Assembly: GCF_004366355.1 (NCBI RefSeq)
Contig: NZ_SODV01000002.1
Location: 1,528,768 to 1,592,767 of the forward strand
Length of the DNA stretch: 64,000 nucleotides
Direction of reading: 5' to 3'
From: Dinghuibacter silviterrae
Lineage (GTDB): Bacteria; Bacteroidota; Bacteroidia; Chitinophagales; Chitinophagaceae
Positions 41,679 to 50,747 of the stretch are shown here, one piece after another (the first letter of the stretch is position 1; each line of letters opens with the position of its first letter). A model generated the notes under the pieces. It saw only the letters and a program-made list of their open reading frames with translations. It had not been told where the DNA came from and ran no database searches. The position numbers and the translations under genes are program-made.

Positions 41679-44600
41679 ATGAAGCGAAGGGAATTCATAA
41701 AAAGTACTTGTATGGCCTCGGCCGGCGTGTGGTTGCTCCCCGCTTCGGCCGGGGAAGACGGCCTCCTGCAAGGCTTTCGAAACCCACCCTCTTCCGCACG
41801 CCCCCTTACCTATTGGACGTGGATGAATGGCCATATTACCCGGGAGGGCATTACCATGGATCTCGAAGCCATGCGACGCATGGGCATAGGTGGCGCTATC
41901 GGTTTTGACGTGGCACTGGGTATACCCCGGGGCCCGGTCGATTATGCGTCGGAGACATGGATGGAACTCGTCCGGCACGCGGTTATGGAAGCCGATCGCC
42001 TGGGGTTGGAGTTTTTTCTCCAGAATGCCCCCGGCTATTCGGGGTCCGGTGGGCCTTGGATTACGCCGGAGATGAGTATGCAGCAGCTTGTTTGGACCGA
42101 AGCCCGTGCCCAGGGAGGTCAGATCGACCTGGATATTCCCCAACCCTATGCCAGGCAGGGGTATTACAGGGATGCCTTTGTACTTGCTTATCCGGCTTTA
42201 CCGGTGGAGGGCGTGCTTATGAAGGACCGGGTAGCTGCAATTACGCTTAACGGACAGGAAATCGATGCCCAACTCCTCCTGGACGGCAACCCGGAAACCA
42301 AGCTAAGGCTGGACCGAAACAGCCAACTATGCTTTCGCCTTGACGGCCCATTCGAAGCGCGGGCGATCACGATCTACCGTCAACCGGAGACGCCCCTGGA
42401 TGCCTTCGACGGCCCCCGGGATTATCCTCCCGTTTTCGACCTTGAATGTTCCGACGACGGGACTCGGTTTGCGCCCGTTTGTCGAATCCATATGCCTGCG
42501 CTCAGGGCCATGAATACACCCGGCGCCCAAAGCTTCGCCCCGGTACGTGCTTCCTGGTACAGGCTTATTCCCCAAAGCCCGACGTGGATATCGGGGATGG
42601 AGCTGCATTCCGGTCCCCGGCTGGCCGGCTGGCCCGGTAAGACCAACTATACGGGGGGCAATGCCGGGGGCGAAACGCCTTCCTTCCCCCGGGAGCTTGT
42701 CATCGCGCCAGGTTCCGTTCTTGACATCACGGCCTCCATGGATATCAGCGGTCGTCTTCGCTGGACTGCCCCGGAAGCACGCGCCTGGACCATCCTCCGC
42801 ATAGGACATACCACGACGGGCGAAATGCCCGCCGCCCACCCCGATTCGGCCCCGGGTCTGGAACTGGATAAACTGCGGAAGGAGGCCCTGGATCAGCACT
42901 TTACACACTTTTTGACGCCCCTTATACAACGGCTAAAACCTTTTGCAGGAAAGGCTTTTAGGGGTATCATGTCCGACAGTTGGGAGGCGGGCAAGCAAAA
43001 CTGGACCCGGGAGTTCCCCGGTGTATTTAAACAATCACGAGGGTACGACATTATTCCCTGGATGCCCGCTATGACAGGCCGCATCGTGGGGAGCATCCAG
43101 GATACGGAGCGGTTCCTTTGGGACATGCGCCGGGTCCAGGCGGATATGCTTGCGGAGAATTTTTACGGACACCTGCACCAAAAGTGTCGCGCTGGCGGCC
43201 TCCAATTGTATGCGGAACCTTATGGGGATGGAACTTTCGATAGCCTTCAGGTCGCCACCCACCTGGATGTCACCATGTCCGAGTTTTGGTCCAGGTATAT
43301 CTATGGGAGCGACGACACGTCCAAACAAGCGGCCTCCGCCGCGCATGCCCTGGGGCAAAAGGTGGCGGCTGCAGAGGCCTTTACCGGCATGCCGGCCACC
43401 TCTAAATGGACGGATTATCCTTATTCCTTAAAAGCCGAGGGCGATTACTTTTTTACACTGGGCGTCAACCGTCTCGTCTTTCACACCTTTGTCCACCAGC
43501 CCTACACCACCGGCCGTCCGGGCATGACGATGGGTCCCTTCGGTTCGCACTTCGACCGCCACAACACCTGGACAGAACAGGCACATGCCTGGACGCGCTA
43601 CCTGGCGCGGGCGCAGTACTTGCTTCAGCAGGGGCATTTTGTAGCCGACGCGTGTTGTTTCAAAGGAGACGAACCTCAATCCGGCGTCCCCGATACCTAT
43701 GCCTTCATGCCCGCGGGTTATGTTTGTGATGTCGTGGGGCCCGATGCACTCCGGCGATTTTCCATAGAGAGGGGGAGGATCCTTCTTCCCGGCGGGATGA
43801 CCTACCGGTTGTGTGTCCTTGCCGAAGGGGCGGTCATAACGCCCGCCACCCAAGCCTTGCTCGATGCGTTGGTTGGACAGGGCATGGTCCTGGTACCACA
43901 GCATTCGGTCAGGGACGCCCTGAACTTTCCACCGGACTTCTCCTATACTGCCGACCGGAAGGATGCCGTACTTCACTACGTTCACCGCCGCGTGGGTGAC
44001 ACCGACGTGTATATGGTGGCTAACCATCGACGTCGCCCAGAGCGTGTCAATGTCTCCTTCCGGGTTACCGGCCGGCGGCCGGAGATATGGAACGCAGAAA
44101 GTGGGGTCGTCCATGTACCTCCCTGCTATGATGTCAGAGACGGGCGTACGTATATACCGCTGGATATGGAACCCGCCGGCGCGCTTTTCGTCATCTTTGG
44201 CAAGACGCCGGCCACGCCTGCCCGGACAACGATTCACAAGGACGGTCGCGTGCTCCTGGATACACGGCCTTTTCCTACGGGTATCCCGGGGCCTTACCCC
44301 GATGTCGTCAATGATTTCAGCATCACCCTTTGGGCAAAACCCGACACGTTTGCGCACCCGGGCAAGAGCTTTTTGTTTCACTCCTGCGAAGGAACGTCCA
44401 TATACGGCCCCGGCCACGCCAGCGTCGGGATGTCCGCGGGTCAGAACATCGTGAGGGTATACGAACGGGCCACCGGCGCCCCCAGGGAAGTACTGTCTGC
44501 CAATGGTCCCTTGCAGGGGTGGACGCACCTGGCGCTGGTATACCAGGCCGGAAAACCGACCTTATATCTTGACGGCCGTCTTTCCGCCCAGGGCGAGGGC

Positions 44601-45386
44601 TCTGGTCTTCTGGTCCATCCGGGTCTTGATACACTCCCTGCCGAAGATCAGTTCTCCAGCTTCTTTGAAGGGAATAATACGCCTCCCATTCTTATGCATG
44701 AGGCCTTATCTCCCCAAGCGGTTGCCGATCTATTCCACCAGGGGCTTCCGGCCCCGGAAAAGCCACCGGCGCTTACCCTCGGATTGGTTTGGGAAAACGG
44801 GCACTATGATTTCGGCGAGATCACCGGTTGTTACCAGGTGGATGTGGATGGTCCGTGGTCGCTGCATTTGCAGGAGAGCGCCGTTTTCACGCTGTCTGCG
44901 CTGACGTCTCTTCGCTTGCATCCCGACTTTGATGTCGCCCACTTTTCCGGTACGGCATCATACAGGAAAACGGTGCAACTGCCGGGACCTGGACGGGACA
45001 GGCGGGTTTTTATCGACCTTGGCCGGGTGGAAGTCATCGCCGAAGTATACGTCAACGGCCGTTCCACCGGCATCGCCTGGAAGGAACCCTACCGCGTCGA
45101 CATCACTGCCGCACTTCGCCCCGGTGCGAATGACCTTGACATCCGGGTGACGACCCTTTGGCCAAACCGCCTTATAGGGGATGAATACCTGTCTGTGGAA
45201 AACGAGTATACCAAAGATCACTCCATCGAAAGACTTCCCGCCTGGTTTGTCGGGAACCAACCAAAGCCTGGCGACCGGAAAACTTTTGCGGTTTGGAAAG
45301 ATTTCGATAAAGACGCTCCCTTGTTAGAGGCCGGTCTTCTCGGACCGGTCAGGGTATATGGGGCGGTGGAAAAAACGTTTGTGTAA
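41679..45386 (+). CDS. GH106-like alpha-L-rhamnosidase with inserted LamG domain
   Basis: 1,235 residues. N-terminus MKRREFIKS is a twin-arginine signal. The catalytic part follows the GH106 plan (PLTYWTWMNGHITREGITMDLEAMRRMGIGG; FFLQNAPGYSGSGGPWI; SDSWEAG; LYAEPYGDG; MSEFWSR). Residues about 855-1030 form a LamG/concanavalin-like domain (DFSITLWAKPDTF, WTHLALVYQAGKPTLYLDG) placed before the C-terminal jelly-roll (VFIDLGRVEVIAEVYVNGR). GH106 enzymes remove alpha-rhamnose from pectic and other glycans; the exact bond is unknown. Its stop overlaps the GH39 start by one base (TAATG). Confidence 0.82.
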   Translation: MKRREFIKSTCMASAGVWLLPASAGEDGLLQGFRNPPSSARPLTYWTWMNGHITREGITMDLEAMRRMGIGGAIGFDVALGIPRGPVDYASETWMELVRHAVMEADRLGLEFFLQNAPGYSGSGGPWITPEMSMQQLVWTEARAQGGQIDLDIPQPYARQGYYRDAFVLAYPALPVEGVLMKDRVAAITLNGQEIDAQLLLDGNPETKLRLDRNSQLCFRLDGPFEARAITIYRQPETPLDAFDGPRDYPPVFDLECSDDGTRFAPVCRIHMPALRAMNTPGAQSFAPVRASWYRLIPQSPTWISGMELHSGPRLAGWPGKTNYTGGNAGGETPSFPRELVIAPGSVLDITASMDISGRLRWTAPEARAWTILRIGHTTTGEMPAAHPDSAPGLELDKLRKEALDQHFTHFLTPLIQRLKPFAGKAFRGIMSDSWEAGKQNWTREFPGVFKQSRGYDIIPWMPAMTGRIVGSIQDTERFLWDMRRVQADMLAENFYGHLHQKCRAGGLQLYAEPYGDGTFDSLQVATHLDVTMSEFWSRYIYGSDDTSKQAASAAHALGQKVAAAEAFTGMPATSKWTDYPYSLKAEGDYFFTLGVNRLVFHTFVHQPYTTGRPGMTMGPFGSHFDRHNTWTEQAHAWTRYLARAQYLLQQGHFVADACCFKGDEPQSGVPDTYAFMPAGYVCDVVGPDALRRFSIERGRILLPGGMTYRLCVLAEGAVITPATQALLDALVGQGMVLVPQHSVRDALNFPPDFSYTADRKDAVLHYVHRRVGDTDVYMVANHRRRPERVNVSFRVTGRRPEIWNAESGVVHVPPCYDVRDGRTYIPLDMEPAGALFVIFGKTPATPARTTIHKDGRVLLDTRPFPTGIPGPYPDVVNDFSITLWAKPDTFAHPGKSFLFHSCEGTSIYGPGHASVGMSAGQNIVRVYERATGAPREVLSANGPLQGWTHLALVYQAGKPTLYLDGRLSAQGEGSGLLVHPGLDTLPAEDQFSSFFEGNNTPPILMHEALSPQAVADLFHQGLPAPEKPPALTLGLVWENGHYDFGEITGCYQVDVDGPWSLHLQESAVFTLSALTSLRLHPDFDVAHFSGTASYRKTVQLPGPGRDRRVFIDLGRVEVIAEVYVNGRSTGIAWKEPYRVDITAALRPGANDLDIRVTTLWPNRLIGDEYLSVENEYTKDHSIERLPAWFVGNQPKPGDRKTFAVWKDFDKDAPLLEAGLLGPVRVYGAVEKTFV

Positions 45387-47014
45387 TGGAAAGAAGATCA
45401 TTTTTGAAAACAACATTGTTCGCGTCGGCCGGTGCATACCTGACGGGCCCTATGCCCGGAACGCCGCCCCTATCCCTGGATGCCCGCGCCCCCGGCGTCC
45501 CTCTTCACCATTTCTGGAGCAACTGTACCGGTGCCGGTCGTGCCAACGAAGGCCTCCGGGCCAGTTGGCTCGAACACCTCAGGCTTGTGCACGACCGGTG
45601 TGGGTTTCGCTATTGTCGATTCCATGGCCTGTTTCATGACGACATGTTCGTGTACAGGGAGGTAAACGGACAACCCGCCTACAACTGGCAATATATAGAC
45701 GATCTTTTCGACCGGTTGTTGGACATCGGCGTGCGCCCCTTCGTCGCGCTGAACTTTATGCCTGCCGCCCTGGCCTCCACTTCCAATACGACTTTCTGGT
45801 GGAAAGCCCACACGAGCCCGCCAAAGGATTATACCCTATGGGGTGGTTTGGTCGGTGCTTTCACCGCCCATTGTGTGGACCGGTACGGTCTTGATGAGGT
45901 TCGAACCTGGTACTTCGAGGTCTGGAACGAGCCCGATCTCCACGGGTTCTGGGACGGGACCCGGTCCCAATACTTCGAATTGTATAAGGTGTCGGTACAG
46001 GCGATCAAAGCCGTCGACCCCCACCTTCGTGTCGGCGGTCCCGCCACCAGCAATTTTGTTCCCGATGGCCGCTTCGATGGCGAACGCGAAGATCCAAGCA
46101 AGGACCTGACCCTGACGACGCCCGATATTAATGCCCTTTCCTGGCATGGTGTCTGGATCAGGGACTTCCTGGCTTACTGCGGGCAGGAGGGCCTCCCCGT
46201 CGACTTTGTGTCCACACATCCCTATCCCACAGACTGGGCCCTCGACCCCGAAACCAAAAAGAGCGCCGGAAGGGTACGGGCGGCGGGCGCTACGCGTCAG
46301 GACCTGGAATGGCTTAAGGAGACAATCGCCCAAAGTCCATATCCTCACGCGTCCATTCATCTTACAGAATGGAGCTCCAGTCCCTCTTCCCGCGACCCGA
46401 CCCATGATTCCCTCCAGGCAGCCGCATTTATCCTTCGCGCAAACCTGGACTGCATAGGGCTCGCCGATTCTTTGTCTTATTGGACGTTCACCGACGTCTT
46501 CGAAGAAGCAGGTGCGGGAAACAGCATATTTCATGGCGGCTTCGGCCTCATCAATTACCAGGGTATCGTCAAACCCTCCTTTCATGCCTATCGGATGTTG
46601 CACAACCTGGGGGATGAGCTGCTCCACCGGGAAGAAGGGCTTGTCCTTACCCGGCGCGGGCACCGCGTCGTTGCCCTCTTGTACCATTATCCACAGGAGG
46701 TAAAAGATGTGGTGAGCGGAAGTGTGGAAGGTGAACTTCACATGGGTACCCCGCGCCCTTTTGCCATGCGCATTGCCGGTGTACCCCCCGGTGCTGCCTT
46801 CGACGTCGAAACGCTGGATGCGGATCATGGTTTTGCCTGGCCGGCCTGGCGTGCCATGGGAAGCCCGGAACCCCCGAACAGGGAACAAACGAAGCAGTTG
46901 AAGCGTGCGGCCTTTGCTACAAAGGTCGAGCAAGTCCGGGCAGATGGAAGCGGATATTTGAACTGGTCAAAAACCCTGACGCCATGGAATTGCGTACTAA
47001 TAAAGCAGAAATGA
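45386..47014 (+). CDS. GH39-family beta-glycosidase (beta-xylosidase type)
   Basis: 542 residues with a twin-arginine signal (MERRSFLKTTLFASAGAYL). TIM barrel with the acid/base YFEVWNEPDLHG (Glu182) and nucleophile LTEWSSS (Glu328), as in clan A GH39 beta-xylosidases; a beta-sandwich end follows (about 430-542). Likely releases xylose or a related sugar in the periplasm, though GH39 also contains iduronidases. One-base overlap with the gene before and 4-nt overlap with the gene after. Confidence 0.88.
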   Translation: MERRSFLKTTLFASAGAYLTGPMPGTPPLSLDARAPGVPLHHFWSNCTGAGRANEGLRASWLEHLRLVHDRCGFRYCRFHGLFHDDMFVYREVNGQPAYNWQYIDDLFDRLLDIGVRPFVALNFMPAALASTSNTTFWWKAHTSPPKDYTLWGGLVGAFTAHCVDRYGLDEVRTWYFEVWNEPDLHGFWDGTRSQYFELYKVSVQAIKAVDPHLRVGGPATSNFVPDGRFDGEREDPSKDLTLTTPDINALSWHGVWIRDFLAYCGQEGLPVDFVSTHPYPTDWALDPETKKSAGRVRAAGATRQDLEWLKETIAQSPYPHASIHLTEWSSSPSSRDPTHDSLQAAAFILRANLDCIGLADSLSYWTFTDVFEEAGAGNSIFHGGFGLINYQGIVKPSFHAYRMLHNLGDELLHREEGLVLTRRGHRVVALLYHYPQEVKDVVSGSVEGELHMGTPRPFAMRIAGVPPGAAFDVETLDADHGFAWPAWRAMGSPEPPNREQTKQLKRAAFATKVEQVRADGSGYLNWSKTLTPWNCVLIKQK

Positions 47015-48681
47015 GCGGCACACGGACGGCTATTCTCCTGGGCTTTGCCGTCGTGCTGACGGTCGCCGCAAGGGGACAGAACGCGGTTCACCCCCGGTTC
47101 GCCCCTGACCCGCGCCTGTCCGTCTATCAATACGCCGTCACCGAAGCCGGTTGCACAGCCTACCTGTGGATTCCTGAGCGTTGCCGCTTTGTGCGGGGGA
47201 TCATCATCGCGCTTTCCAACCTGACAGAGCGGGATTGGCTGGAAGATTCGCTGATCCGGAAAACGGCAGCCGATGAGGGTTTGGGGATCGCGTGGGTGAG
47301 CCTGGGTAAGAACGCAACCATCACCGCGGACATGGACAAGGCTTCGGGCCGGGCATTGGAGCAGTTGCTCGACGACCTGGCGGACGCCTCGGGGTACACC
47401 GAGATCGCTACGGCCCCATTGCTGCCCATGGGGCATTCAGCCCACGGGCACTTTGCATGGACGGTAGCGAAGTGGAACCCCGGCCGGACGATCGCCACGA
47501 TCCCTTTCAAGACGATTCCCTGGCCGGACAGCCTTGGGTTCAAGGATGTGCCCGTATGCTATATCGTCGGCCAGACCACGGAGTGGCCGCAGTACCGGGT
47601 ACCGGACCCGGCTACGCAACCGGGCGACCGGGACTTTTACTGGCCCGTAGTGACGCGGGGAGCGGTGGCCTTGCGCAGCGCGGACGAACATAACCTCGTG
47701 GGGGTGGTCACCGACGCCGGAGGCGGGCACTTCGACTGGAATGACCGCCTGGCACGGTTCGTGGCGTTGTACATCCGGAAGGCGTGCGCGTACCGTCTGC
47801 CACCGGCGCCAGCCGGAAACGACGGCGCAGGCGCCTCTGCGGCCGCTGCCCGCCGGGCCTCCGCGCCCGCCCTCCTCCGCGCCATCGCCCCCGGCCAGGG
47901 CTGGCTTACCGACACCGGCGGTATGTCCCCCGACCGCTATCCACCCGCTCCCTACAAAAAATATCAGGGCGACCCGCGGAAGGCCTTCTGGTTCTTCGAT
48001 GAAGAAACCGCACGAGCCGCCGCCGCCTTCGAAGGCGACAGAAAACAGCGGGCACGCCAGATGCCTACCTTCGTACAGGATGGAGACACCATAGACCCTG
48101 CGAAAACCGGGTATGCGCCCCTAAAATTCGAGCCCGGGGAAGACGGTTTGACGTTTACCGTGCGAGGCGCTTTCCTGGACAAAATGCCGAGGGAACTGCT
48201 CGGCAGCGGTACGACATTGGGTCACGCAGACGGCCCTATACGTTTTGAGGTGATCACCGGCCCTGCGGAGCAAACGGGGCCGAATACCTTTCGCGTGCGG
48301 TTTAACCGCGACGGGATAGGGGGCGATATATGGTTGCTGGCCTGGCAACCAGGGGATGAACAGTACAGATGGGCGGTGCAGCCGGGAAAGATCCACCTGC
48401 CGGATGGACCAAACGAGAGCGGGCGGATCACTTTCCCCAAAATTAAAGGGCAAAAGCTGGAGGCGACATCGGACAACGGACGACCCGTATACTATTATGT
48501 CGACTTTGGCCCCGCCTACATCAAAGGCGACAGCCTGATCCTTACAAAAATCCCGCCCCGAAGCAGGTACCCTGTAGCGGTCACGGTGACAGCGTATCAA
48601 TGGGGGCGTACCCAAACGCCGCTTTACCAAACCGCGGAGCCGGTGACCCAAACGATTTACATAGAAAAAACACATCAATAA
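47011..48681 (+). CDS. Secreted alpha/beta-hydrolase-like protein, putative carbohydrate esterase
   Basis: 556 residues from ATG 47011, which overlaps the GH39 stop (ATGA) and begins a signal peptide (MSGTRTAILLGFAVVLTVAARG). The first 260 residues are alpha/beta hydrolase with a serine elbow MGHSAHGHF (Ser143) and a late GGGHFDW that may hold the catalytic His. An Ala-rich linker (about 266-300) leads to a beta-rich C-terminal domain (about 310-556) of no family I know. Module A of the 8008 fusion is a distant relative in build. A role in removing ester groups from the glycan is inferred from position only. Confidence 0.7.
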   Translation: MSGTRTAILLGFAVVLTVAARGQNAVHPRFAPDPRLSVYQYAVTEAGCTAYLWIPERCRFVRGIIIALSNLTERDWLEDSLIRKTAADEGLGIAWVSLGKNATITADMDKASGRALEQLLDDLADASGYTEIATAPLLPMGHSAHGHFAWTVAKWNPGRTIATIPFKTIPWPDSLGFKDVPVCYIVGQTTEWPQYRVPDPATQPGDRDFYWPVVTRGAVALRSADEHNLVGVVTDAGGGHFDWNDRLARFVALYIRKACAYRLPPAPAGNDGAGASAAAARRASAPALLRAIAPGQGWLTDTGGMSPDRYPPAPYKKYQGDPRKAFWFFDEETARAAAAFEGDRKQRARQMPTFVQDGDTIDPAKTGYAPLKFEPGEDGLTFTVRGAFLDKMPRELLGSGTTLGHADGPIRFEVITGPAEQTGPNTFRVRFNRDGIGGDIWLLAWQPGDEQYRWAVQPGKIHLPDGPNESGRITFPKIKGQKLEATSDNGRPVYYYVDFGPAYIKGDSLILTKIPPRSRYPVAVTVTAYQWGRTQTPLYQTAEPVTQTIYIEKTHQ

Positions 48682-50747
48682 TGAGACGGTTGCTTTTTGT
48701 GGTGTTCTTGTTTGCAGCGGGGGGCCTGGCGGCAAAGCCCGGCCATACCAGCCTTTACTATACAAAAGAATGTGTCGATCACTTGCGGGCGAGGATCAAA
48801 AACGACACCACCGCCTGGCGTGCCGTGCTAAAAAAAGCGGACGGGGAGAACTCGTTACAGGCGGTCGAAGAACTGGGGCTGGTCTACCGGGTGACGGGAG
48901 AAGAAAAATACGCGCGTAAGCTCAAACAATGCTTACAAACCTTGTGCGCCCAACCGGTTTGGGAAAGCGCGGCGCTGTTAAGCCGGGAGCCGGCCTGGAA
49001 CGCAGGGCTTGACCTGGCGGACCGGACCTACAAGGCTTCCGTCGCGTACGACTGTATCTACGACTACCTGGACGAAAAGGAGCGGAAGGCATTTGCAGAC
49101 AGCATCACGAGAAAGGGGATCCTGCCCGCGCTGGGTGACTGGATTGAAGGGGATACCCGGATCCATTCGCTGAACTCGATGGGGCATAACTGGTGGAGCT
49201 CCTGTGTATTTATGGCAGGGGTAGGGGCGCTGGCGGTACGGGAGGAGGAGCCCGAAGCCCAAAAATGGATCGAAAAAATTGCCGGGGCCTCATTGCAGTG
49301 GTTCGATTTTGAAGGCGATGTCCTCAACAACAAACCCCGCACGTTTGACCGGGATGGAGGGTTTTATGAAAGTGTGGGGTATGCGTCTTTTGCGATGAAG
49401 GAGTATCTGTTGTTCCGGCTGGCGTATACGAATGTGATACACAAAGCCCCCTACGATGTTCCCTTGCTGCAAAAGTTAGGCGACTTCTTTGCCCAGGCGA
49501 GCTACCCAAACGACGGTCCTTTGTTGCGGGTGGATTTCGGAGATAGCCACGCGGACAACCGGGACTGGTATCCGGTCCTGCTGTTGCTGGCCAATGGGTA
49601 TGACAGCCCGGCCAATCGCTGGTTATTGCATCAGTTGGGGAAATCCGAACACTACGAGCAAACCGCTATGGGGCTGGCTTATGACGAAGAAAGGCCAGCC
49701 CCGGTAACGCCGGGTCTAAAAAATGCCATGCTCTATAAAGACATGGGCTGGGCCATGCTCCGCTCCTCCTGGGACAACAACGCCACGCTGCTGGCCGTCA
49801 AATCAGGGGAAACCTGGAACCATGCGCATGCCGATGCGAATTCGTTTATCCTTTTTTACCAGGGACAATACTTACTCACGGACGGGGGTACCGTCTTTTA
49901 CAACAACCCGTTGTATTCGGACTATTATTTTCAAAGCCGGGCCCACAACGTCGTCCTTTTTAACGGACAGGCGCAAAGCACGGATGACGAATATTATGGG
50001 GTAAAAACACCCGGACACCTGTACAACCTCATCGACGCGGGGGACCTCAAATACGTGTACGGGGACGCCACCGGTCCCACGGCGCGGTACTTCGAGCGGA
50101 ACTACCGGCACTTTCTTTGGATCGGGAACGTCATCCTGGTCATCGACGACCTGAAGACCTACGAGCCGGGCACTTTTGAATGGCTGTTGCACCACGGGGA
50201 TGCCACCGCAAAACAGGTGGGGCAGGACATTGTTGTTTCCAAGGGGAATGCCCACGTCCTGGTCCGGCCGCTTTTCCCGGAGACGTTGGTCAACGGCGGT
50301 TTCCCGCATGATTTTCCGGAAAAGCTGGTGTTGAGCGAACAGGAGGGTTACAAGGATCATGACGCCAATACAAAAGAATCTTACCTGTCGATAAAGGCCC
50401 CTGAACAAACGCGCCAGACCAAGTTCATTACGGCCATTATCCTCCCCGATTCGGCAAACAAACTCCCAAGCATCGAAAAGAGGGAAGGCAAGGACATGAT
50501 CGGCGTGACCATCATACAAGGCGACAAAGAATCCGTCGTCTACCTGAACCTCCTGGCGGACGGCCGGATGATGGGCCGTAACAGCAACAATTCGTTTGAC
50601 GGATGGGAAACCGATGCCTACCTGACGGTTATCACATCCGAAAAGGGCAAGGCGGAAAGATATTTTGTCGCCTATGGCAGCTATTTGAGAAAAAATAAAC
50701 AAGTCATATTGGATTCCCTCTCGAAGGTGTTTATCGTATTGCCATGA
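48681..50747 (+). CDS. Heparinase II/III-like polysaccharide lyase
   Basis: 688 residues from ATG 48681, which overlaps the preceding stop as TAATG and begins a signal peptide (MRRLLFVVFLFAAGGLAAKPG). An alpha/alpha-toroid (about 25-340; SLNSMGHNWWSSC) is followed by the heparinase II/III beta-sandwich with NHAHADANSFILFYQG (His381, His383, Asp385) and LLTDGGTVFY. Such lyases split uronate-containing chains by beta-elimination and leave a 4,5-unsaturated uronate, the substrate of GH88 enzymes such as module 2 of the fusion upstream. Family number not assigned. Confidence 0.85.
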   Translation: MRRLLFVVFLFAAGGLAAKPGHTSLYYTKECVDHLRARIKNDTTAWRAVLKKADGENSLQAVEELGLVYRVTGEEKYARKLKQCLQTLCAQPVWESAALLSREPAWNAGLDLADRTYKASVAYDCIYDYLDEKERKAFADSITRKGILPALGDWIEGDTRIHSLNSMGHNWWSSCVFMAGVGALAVREEEPEAQKWIEKIAGASLQWFDFEGDVLNNKPRTFDRDGGFYESVGYASFAMKEYLLFRLAYTNVIHKAPYDVPLLQKLGDFFAQASYPNDGPLLRVDFGDSHADNRDWYPVLLLLANGYDSPANRWLLHQLGKSEHYEQTAMGLAYDEERPAPVTPGLKNAMLYKDMGWAMLRSSWDNNATLLAVKSGETWNHAHADANSFILFYQGQYLLTDGGTVFYNNPLYSDYYFQSRAHNVVLFNGQAQSTDDEYYGVKTPGHLYNLIDAGDLKYVYGDATGPTARYFERNYRHFLWIGNVILVIDDLKTYEPGTFEWLLHHGDATAKQVGQDIVVSKGNAHVLVRPLFPETLVNGGFPHDFPEKLVLSEQEGYKDHDANTKESYLSIKAPEQTRQTKFITAIILPDSANKLPSIEKREGKDMIGVTIIQGDKESVVYLNLLADGRMMGRNSNNSFDGWETDAYLTVITSEKGKAERYFVAYGSYLRKNKQVILDSLSKVFIVLP

